Source: an uncultured Planctomycetota bacterium
GTDB lineage: Bacteria; Planctomycetota; Planctomycetia; Pirellulales; Thermoguttaceae
Direction of reading: 5' to 3'
NCBI GenBank assembly: GCA_900318195.1
Contig: ONJR01000115.1
Coordinates: 1 to 40,804, forward strand
DNA: 40,804 bases
Below, one piece after another: positions 36,005-40,804 of the stretch (the first letter of the stretch is position 1; each line of letters opens with the position of its first letter). The notes beneath the pieces are model-generated. The model did no database searches. It was given only the letters and a program-made list of their open reading frames with translations, and was not told where the DNA came from. The position numbers and the translations under genes were made by a program.

Positions 36005-36389
36005 CGCTATTTCACGACTCGAGTTCATTAAAACCAGTTCGCGCACTCATGGAAAATTGCGCGTGTTCATCATCGTCACGGTAGGTTCTCAACCTCAACG
36101 CGCGGAATTGCACGAATCAAATTGAATCGCCCAGCGCGAGAGATCAATCACGATGAAGAGCTAGTCTCGTATTAGCGAAATCCATACCCTTCGTTTGAAC
36201 GCTTTTGACGATCGATCGGTACGGCTTGCAGGAAAATTGCGCGCCACTTCGCGCGCCTACCCTTGGGAACTCAATTCGTCGAACGCGCGCGCATACTGCT
36301 TCGAGACCGTTTCAAAAGAGTAACGCGACGCGTAACTTGGAAGACTTGTAGCTAGTTCGCGACGCTTAGACGCGTCGTACCACATTTAC
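36005..36389 (+). repeat. Long direct repeat, copy B
   Basis: This is the partner of 29968-30350, in the same orientation. It holds about 250 bases of non-coding flank (36005-36256) and the last 44 or so codons of a lost glycosyltransferase gene (36257-36389). Homology stops abruptly near 36390 on the upstream side of the gene remnant, and near 36005, just before the surface-protein promoter, on the other side. Confidence 0.93.
36257..36389 (-). pseudogene. 3' remnant of a second glycosyltransferase gene
   Basis: The minus strand reads W-Y-D-A-S-K-R-R-E-L-A-T-S-L-P then SYASRYSFETVSKQYARAFD and ELSSQG-stop. This matches the last 41 residues of the intact glycosyltransferase at 30218-31456 (for example RYASRYSYETVSKQYARAF), with conservative differences and the same stop codon position. 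Just upstream, a TAA replaces the Asn codon of the intact gene, and the homology then ends. The rest of the gene is gone. The substitutions keep amino-acid similarity, so the copy was under selection as a protein for some time after duplication and was lost later. Confidence 0.88.
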
Positions 36390-36662
36390 GCGCCTCGCTT
36401 TTCTACTGAAGCGTTCGGAACGTACAAACGAATTGCTCAGCTAGCCCAACCAATCCGCGTCGCGCCAATAATCCGCTTTCCTTTTCCGCGCCGCAGGCGC
36501 TCCATTGGAGCCCCGCCAGAATGGCGGGGGAAACGTTGTGCACTGCGCCGCATTGCGATCCTTTTTTGCGCTATTCGAGATCAATGAAATCGTATTGGCG
36601 CAATAAGGAGAATCAGCGCCTTCTGTAGAAAAGCGTACAATAACGCGCGAAGAAGAGTAGAA
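36390..36662. other. Intergenic region with a cluster of three hairpins
   Basis: No gene is supported here. At 36488-36529 three short stems follow one another: GCGCC-GCA-GGCGC, GCTCC-ATT-GGAGC and the perfect CCCCGCCA-GAA-TGGCGGGG. A copy of the 46-bp dispersed repeat lies at 36401-36446. The hairpins may be a small structured RNA, a remnant of a mobile element or a protein-binding array. Their position, between the lost glycosyltransferase and the terminator of the cooS operon, gives no further clue. Confidence 0.5.
36401..36446 (+). repeat. Dispersed repeat of about 46 bp, copy 2
   Basis: Partner of 17564-17611 in the same orientation, about eight in ten bases identical with a two-base gap. 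It starts 12 bases after the end of the long direct repeat, so it may mark an old recombination or insertion point. Confidence 0.5.
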
Positions 36663-36705
36663 TAAAAAATCGTTTCCCATCCTAATCGTTCAAGGACGGG
36701 AAACG
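36663..36705 (-). terminator. Rho-independent terminator of the cooS-ABC operon
   Basis: On the minus strand, arms CGTTTCCCGTCCT and AGGATGGGAAACG pair over 13 positions with one mismatch, around a 9-base loop, and are followed by a run of six T. It lies about 70 bases beyond the stop codon of the ATPase gene. Confidence 0.9.
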
Positions 36706-36773
36706 ACTATATGAAGAGCGTTGTTTCAGAGCCCGGCGGCGCATTGTCGTCGTCGACCAATCTTTGAACCGGG

Positions 36774-37556
36774 TTAAATCATGTACTCCACGAGTTCGTC
36801 CGGTTCGCGATGGAAGAGATCAAACACGGTGTTTTGAAACGCGATGAATTCCTTGGCAACGCGATCCCGGACGCCGCGTAGCGGAACCTCGACGATCGCC
36901 TTAATTCGACCGGGATTAGGGGTCAAAATAACAATCTTATCGGCGAGATAAACCGCTTCGGTAATATCGTGCGTAACGAACACGACCGTCTTACGCTCAA
37001 CTTGCGATAGCGCGCGCACGTCGTCTTGCAACTTCGAGCGCGTAATCGCGTCGAGCGCGCCGAAGGGCTCGTCCATAAAGAGTATTTCCGGCTCGACCGC
37101 GAGCGCGCGCGCAATTGCGACCCGCTGCTGCATACCGCCGGAGAGTTGGCGCGGATACGACCGCTTAAACGCGCTAAGTCCGACCAGTTCAATGTATTTT
37201 TCCGCGCGTTCGCGCCGTTCCGCGCGCGTAAGACGGCGCGTCTTACTATGTTCCAGTCCCAGTTCGACGTTCTTCTGCACGTTGCGCCATGGTAAGAGTC
37301 CGTAATTCTGAAAGATCGTTACGTATTTCGACGAGGGCGCCGTAACCTCTTGTCCGGCGATGACAACGCGCCCTCGGGTTACGCGCAGAAATCCAGCCAA
37401 CGCGTTGAGCAGCGTGCTTTTACCGCAGCCCGACGCGCCTAGGACGCATACGAATTCGCCGCGCTCGATCGTAAGCGAGATATTCTCAAACGCGGTAAAG
37501 CGCGCGTCGGCGCGACGAAATTCCATCGTTGCGTTTTCCACTTGAATTAAACTCAT
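36774..37556 (-). CDS. NitT/TauT-type ABC transporter ATP-binding protein
   Basis: This cytoplasmic ATPase drives the import system encoded just upstream. The product is 260 residues from the ATG at 37556, which overlaps the permease stop codon (ATGA) and has GGGGAGGAG seven bases upstream; a GTG six codons earlier is in frame but not needed. Motifs are Walker [10 protein letters not shown] (40-48), Q-loop in [10 protein letters not shown] (81-90), signature [15 protein letters not shown] (138-152), Walker [14 protein letters not shown] (158-170) and the switch His in VTHDITEA (H196). The sequence resembles SsuB/TauB/NrtD proteins for sulfonates, taurine, nitrate and similar small anions. It is the last gene of the operon. 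The overlap suggests translational coupling with the permease. Confidence 0.95.
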   Translation of the reverse strand: MSLIQVENATMEFRRADARFTAFENISLTIERGEFVCVLGASGCGKSTLLNALAGFLRVTRGRVVIAGQEVTAPSSKYVTIFQNYGLLPWRNVQKNVELGLEHSKTRRLTRAERRERAEKYIELVGLSAFKRSYPRQLSGGMQQRVAIARALAVEPEILFMDEPFGALDAITRSKLQDDVRALSQVERKTVVFVTHDITEAVYLADKIVILTPNPGRIKAIVEVPLRGVRDRVAKEFIAFQNTVFDLFHREPDELVEYMI

Positions 37557-38320
37557 TGCTCGTCTCCTCCCCACGCCTTAACAATTTGACGATCGACGAA
37601 CTTAATCGCCGCGTCGAGCGCCAGACCAATCGCGCCTATCGTTAAGATAGCCGCTAGCAGCACGTCCGTGCGAAGATTATTGCGCGCGTCGACCACCATA
37701 TAGCCCAAACCTGACTGCACGCCGTTCATTTCGCCTGCGGCAAGAAAGACCCACGCCGTTCCTAACGCAAGGTGGATTCCATTGGCAATTTGAGGAAAAG
37801 CCGCTGGAAAAATGATCTTCCACAACGCGTACGGCTGGCTAACGCCAAAGTTGCGCGCGACCTTAAAATAAATCGGATCGATATTGGCGACGGCGGAAAC
37901 GGTCGAGAGTAAAACGGGAAAGAACGCGGCAATAAAGACGACGATCGTCGCCGGCGCGTCTCCTATGCCGACCCATAGCACAATAAAAGGCGCCCACGCC
38001 ATCGGGGAAATTGGACGAAGCAATTGAACGATCGGATTGACAAATTGAAAGACGCGAGGTAAAACGCCGAGCACAAGTCCAAGCGCGACGGCGACGACGA
38101 CCGCAGACGCGTAACCGATCGCAAATCGTTTCAGACTAGCGGCGATATTCTCCAATAGCGAGCCGTCCTGAAGCGTCTCAACGAGCGCTTTAAACGCCGT
38201 CGTAGGCGCGGGAAAGAGCGCTTCGTTAAATTGCCCGACGATAAAGACGAGTTGCCATACCAGAATGAGCGCCGCAAAGGAGACAATCACGTTGCGGACT
38301 CCTAATAATGTCTTCTTCAT
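37553..38320 (-). CDS. NitT/TauT-type ABC transporter permease
   Basis: This is an inner-membrane subunit of a binding-protein-dependent importer. The product is 255 residues with about six spans, including IVSFAALILVWQLVFIVGQF at the start. The EAA-type loop that contacts the ATPase is visible as VARNFGVSQPYALWKIIFPAAFPQIANGIHLALG, near 155-188. It belongs to the SsuC/TauC-like group of the BPD_transp_1 family. AAGGAGCGGCGT before the ATG overlaps the stop codon of the binding-protein gene, which ends ten bases upstream, so translation of the two is probably coupled. Only one permease gene is present, as is usual for this class, in which it forms a homodimer. Confidence 0.93.
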   Translation of the reverse strand: MKKTLLGVRNVIVSFAALILVWQLVFIVGQFNEALFPAPTTAFKALVETLQDGSLLENIAASLKRFAIGYASAVVVAVALGLVLGVLPRVFQFVNPIVQLLRPISPMAWAPFIVLWVGIGDAPATIVVFIAAFFPVLLSTVSAVANIDPIYFKVARNFGVSQPYALWKIIFPAAFPQIANGIHLALGTAWVFLAAGEMNGVQSGLGYMVVDARNNLRTDVLLAAILTIGAIGLALDAAIKFVDRQIVKAWGGDEQ

Positions 38321-38330
38321 ACGCCGCTCC

Positions 38331-39269
38331 TTATAGATCGTTCTTAACGAATTCCTCGTAGCTCGGCGGCGTCTCGGAAAGTCCGTATTTCTTAACGCGT
38401 TCGACTAATCCTGCGTAGATTTCAGGCGTTATGTCGAGTTCGTCGTAGGAAATCCATTGAAGCGAAACGTCGAGCGTCTTATCGTCCTGTTTAAGGTATT
38501 TTTTGCCAATTTCTTTCGCTCGTTCCTTAGTTAAGTTCTTACCAGCCGCTTTATAACTCTTGACGAAATGCGCCGCGTCCTCGCCGCGTTCGGTTATGAA
38601 CGCGTTATTCAAGACCAAACCGCAGCATAGCGAATCCTCCCAAAGCTCCTCGGACGTCAAGAGCGGCTTGCCGACCTCCAGTATAGCCGCCTTCGCGCCG
38701 AAAGGCTCCGCGACGCAGTATCCGTCGATCTGACCGCTCGCGAGCGCCGACGGCATTTCAGGAGGCGACAACTCGACAAGATTGACGTCGTCCGACGTTA
38801 GACCGCCTTGCGCAAGCGCCTCGTTTACCAGGATGTTATGCGACGATTGACGATGTGGGATCGCAAACGTCTTGCCTTTCATATCGGCTGCGCTCGAGAT
38901 AGCGGCGGACGAAATCAGCACGTTGCCGTCTTTGTGCCCAAGCGCGACCGCCTTTAAATCGACGCCCGACTCCTTCGCGCGCATCGCAAGCTCAATCAAT
39001 ACGGAAGCGCCGTCGACGCGACCTGTGTTCAACGCGTCAAGCAATTCCGGCCAGGAGCCGTATTTCACTAATTCGACTTGCAAATCGTCCTGAGACGCTT
39101 CCAGTTCCTCTTTAACCTCAAATACGGGAAGCGCGTGCGTGATAGGAAGATAAGCTATCTTAACGACGCGTTTGCCGACTGGTTGGGAAGGTTGGCAACC
39201 GGTTGTCAACACAGTAAGGAATAACGCGATAAAAATCGTTAAAACACAATTTTGCGACTTATATTTCAT
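38331..39269 (-). CDS. ABC transporter substrate-binding lipoprotein (SsuA/NMT1-like)
   Basis: The product is 312 residues from the ATG at 39269, which has AAAGGAGAT at good spacing; a TTG 15 codons earlier lacks a site. The lipobox LTTGC places the lipid-carrying Cys at residue 25. The mature part shows the type 2 binding-protein fold of the NMT1/THI5/SsuA group: VKIAYLPITHALPVF, ELLDALNTGRVDGASVL, MKGKTFAIPHRQSSHNILVNEAL, and MPSALASGQIDGYCVAEPFGAKA. The ligand is unknown. Several His (THALP, LGHKDG, PHRQSSH) and a CC pair are near what would be the cleft, but that is not proof of metal binding. It stands between cooS, 31 bases upstream, and the permease, so it probably serves the CO dehydrogenase pathway. 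Confidence 0.93.
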   Translation of the reverse strand: MKYKSQNCVLTIFIALFLTVLTTGCQPSQPVGKRVVKIAYLPITHALPVFEVKEELEASQDDLQVELVKYGSWPELLDALNTGRVDGASVLIELAMRAKESGVDLKAVALGHKDGNVLISSAAISSAADMKGKTFAIPHRQSSHNILVNEALAQGGLTSDDVNLVELSPPEMPSALASGQIDGYCVAEPFGAKAAILEVGKPLLTSEELWEDSLCCGLVLNNAFITERGEDAAHFVKSYKAAGKNLTKERAKEIGKKYLKQDDKTLDVSLQWISYDELDITPEIYAGLVERVKKYGLSETPPSYEEFVKNDL

Positions 39270-39300
39270 GACTATCTCCTTTAGTTTCTTATTCCCGCTC

Positions 39301-40804
39301 TCAATTCCAGCCAAGCGCCGCGCGTTTCAACTTCATATCCGCGACGATACGCTCGCCTAGCTTAATTGGGTCGACCTCGACGTTCATCGTCGAACCGAGC
39401 AGTTCTCGCGTTCCGTCTTTAAGGAATTCGATCACATTCTTCGACCCGTGAATCGGCGCCTCGACGCAATGGTACGACGACACGCCCAGCAAACGAAAAC
39501 CTAACGCCGCGTCGATTCCCTTCTCATTACCCCACTCGGGCGATGAAAACGCAAAGGGAGCTCGGTAGATCGGAACGCCCAGCGCGGACGCTACCCCCGC
39601 GAAAATACCGGAAGAACGCGTATTGTCTATGCACTCGCCCACGTGCCAAACCGGCGGAAGATCCGGCGCCAAAAATTCGCGCAACTTCTCGCCCGCAAAC
39701 TCGCGTCCCGACTTCGCGCAGTAGCCCAGCTTCATCAGAGGAAAGGACGCGCAACCGTTCGACAGAATCAAGACGTTATTCTTGAGCAGAACGTCGGCGA
39801 CGTCGACGATCGCGCGCTCGTAGATCGTCTTCGTGTTGTTGCAGCCGACCATGTTCACGACGCCGAGAACGTCGCCGCGCTTCACTGCGTCCGCAAGAGG
39901 CTGCATACCGCCGAAACGCTTGTGAACGTACTCGACCGAGAACCCAACCTCCGCCTCGACCTCCTGCGAAGGAATCGAAATCGGAACGTCCCGACGACCC
40001 TTATAGCTCTCGAGCGCGCGCAATACGATCTTTTCCGCAAGCGCGCGAGTCTCAGAGATATTGCTGTGACGATGGTCGTACTCATAACGTTCCGCGCCCG
40101 GCAAGCGCGCCGATTCGCTCGTCGTTACCACCGTCGTCTTAAAGCAACGCGCGACGTCCATAATCGAAGGGAAAACGTCCTGAACGTCCGCGACCCAGAG
40201 ATCGAGCGCGCCCGTTCCTAAAACTAGCTCTGCAGAAACCGCGTTGCAAAGCGGAATCACGCCCCCATAACGGTACATCGCGGCAAGTCCGGAGCAACAT
40301 ACGCCGTAGAATTTAATACCAGAAGCGCCTAACTCGCGAGCAAGGGACTGAAACCGATCCTCGCGTCCGACCTTAACGATCTCGCTCACCAAAAGCGGGA
40401 GATGACCGTGAACCGCTATATTCACGCTACTCTTATCCAACGCCCCGATATTCGTCTTCGACGTTACGCGATCGCCGACCCCAAAGAGCGCGTCCGTCGC
40501 AATAGAAGCGCCGACCACCCCGGAAAAGGTAAACGCCAACCCGCAACGTAAAAACTGCTGCAAAATACTCTTCCAGTCCCCGTCCGTACCGCAACCCGAT
40601 TTGTGATACGCCTCAAAGACCTCGTGATACGCGCTGATCGGGAGAATATCAAGCTCCTCCCACACCGCCTGACGCTCCGCAGGCGCGCACGCGCGCAACG
40701 TGCGATGCTCGCCGGGAATCGCGCGCGACAAGTCCTCCAAGAGCGCGTCCGCAAGCTCCGACGCGATCGCCGTAAGCTCGCGACCACTCGTCTCGATTCC
40801 GAAC
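39301..40804 (-). CDS. cooS: Anaerobic Ni-Fe carbon-monoxide dehydrogenase catalytic subunit, 5' end off window
   Basis: CooS interconverts CO and CO2 with an external electron carrier. About 500 C-terminal residues are visible; the reading frame is open at the right edge, so the B/D-cluster cysteines are not seen. Compared from memory with C. hydrogenoformans CODH-II, C-cluster positions are kept as His261 (VHGHLP), Cys295 (GVCCSG), Cys446 (VGCNNTK), Cys476 (SNGCAS) and Cys526 (GECIDNTR); Lys563 is kept in GNEKG. The position of Cys333, which ligates a cubane iron in CODH-II, is Asp here: ADVQDVFPS against DYQCIQPS (codon 40177-40179). The enzyme is therefore a variant, either altered in the cluster or using a carboxylate ligand. 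It leads an operon with a NitT/TauT-type ABC importer. No cooC or cooF lies in the visible part. Confidence 0.93.
   Translation of the reverse strand, partial: FGIETSGRELTAIASELADALLEDLSRAIPGEHRTLRACAPAERQAVWEELDILPISAYHEVFEAYHKSGCGTDGDWKSILQQFLRCGLAFTFSGVVGASIATDALFGVGDRVTSKTNIGALDKSSVNIAVHGHLPLLVSEIVKVGREDRFQSLARELGASGIKFYGVCCSGLAAMYRYGGVIPLCNAVSAELVLGTGALDLWVADVQDVFPSIMDVARCFKTTVVTTSESARLPGAERYEYDHRHSNISETRALAEKIVLRALESYKGRRDVPISIPSQEVEAEVGFSVEYVHKRFGGMQPLADAVKRGDVLGVVNMVGCNNTKTIYERAIVDVADVLLKNNVLILSNGCASFPLMKLGYCAKSGREFAGEKLREFLAPDLPPVWHVGECIDNTRSSGIFAGVASALGVPIYRAPFAFSSPEWGNEKGIDAALGFRLLGVSSYHCVEAPIHGSKNVIEFLKDGTRELLGSTMNVEVDPIKLGERIVADMKLKRAALGWN

Noticed and set aside
36441..36680. Possible 79-residue minus-strand gene upstream of the operon terminator
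   Set aside because: It begins inside the stem of the cooS-operon terminator and runs through three hairpins, with no plausible ribosome site or protein pattern. I treat it as non-coding.
39270..39314. Upstream TTG start for the substrate-binding protein, overlapping the end of cooS
   Set aside because: It would put 15 charged residues before the signal peptide and ruin the lipoprotein signal. The ATG at 39269 has AAAGGAGAT at correct spacing.

Overview
The window reads as a chromosomal piece of a member of the Planctomycetota, probably an anaerobic lineage. The reasons are two large surface proteins that carry a variant of the planctomycetal LEPR-type N-terminal box (LEARELLA and LENRHVLS), several secreted proteins typical of that phylum, gene-poor spacing with many single-gene units, and a Ni-Fe carbon-monoxide dehydrogenase (CooS). 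Base use is strongly biased to CGCG/GACG words. This makes long meaningless open frames opposite most genes. Taxonomy below phylum cannot be fixed from the sequence alone.

Layout. 1-1.3 kb: an Rpn/YhgA-like PD-(D/E)XK nuclease (cut by the left edge) behind a small SHOCT-like membrane protein. 1.5-5.9 kb: a secreted Ig/FN3-like protein, a one-span coiled-coil membrane protein and a secreted DUF6528-like beta-propeller protein with a near-consensus promoter. 6.1-17.3 kb: one giant 3729-residue mosaic surface protein (two metallopeptidase-like domains, two LamG, a Pmp-type beta-helix, NHL propeller, FN3, thrombospondin-3 calcium repeats, CBM9/DOMON-like, cadherin-like, MBG/YDG and PKD-like domains). 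17.9-29.8 kb: a housekeeping block on the plus strand: ileS, purN, a sodium:solute symporter, the Prc tail-specific protease, a PTPS/QueD-family enzyme and a short UvrA-like ATPase, several of them closed by clear hairpin terminators.

29.9-36.4 kb is the accessory part. A direct repeat of about 380 bp brackets a glycosyltransferase, a perfect 48-bp palindrome, an AT-richer secreted protein of unknown family, and a second LEPR-type surface protein whose C-terminus looks like a papain/NlpC-like thiol-hydrolase domain. The second repeat copy still contains the last codons of a lost glycosyltransferase paralogue, so the region arose by tandem duplication and recombination.

36.7-40.8 kb is a minus-strand operon: cooS (cut by the right edge), a lipoprotein substrate-binding protein, a permease and an ATPase of the NitT/TauT ABC family, closed by a terminator. 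The CooS has Asp in place of one of the six C-cluster ligands (equivalent to Cys333 of the C. hydrogenoformans CODH-II enzyme), while the other five are kept. The best candidates for something undescribed are this CooS plus its dedicated transporter, and the repeat-flanked surface-protein/glycosyltransferase cassette. All domain calls are from reading the sequence; no searches were run.
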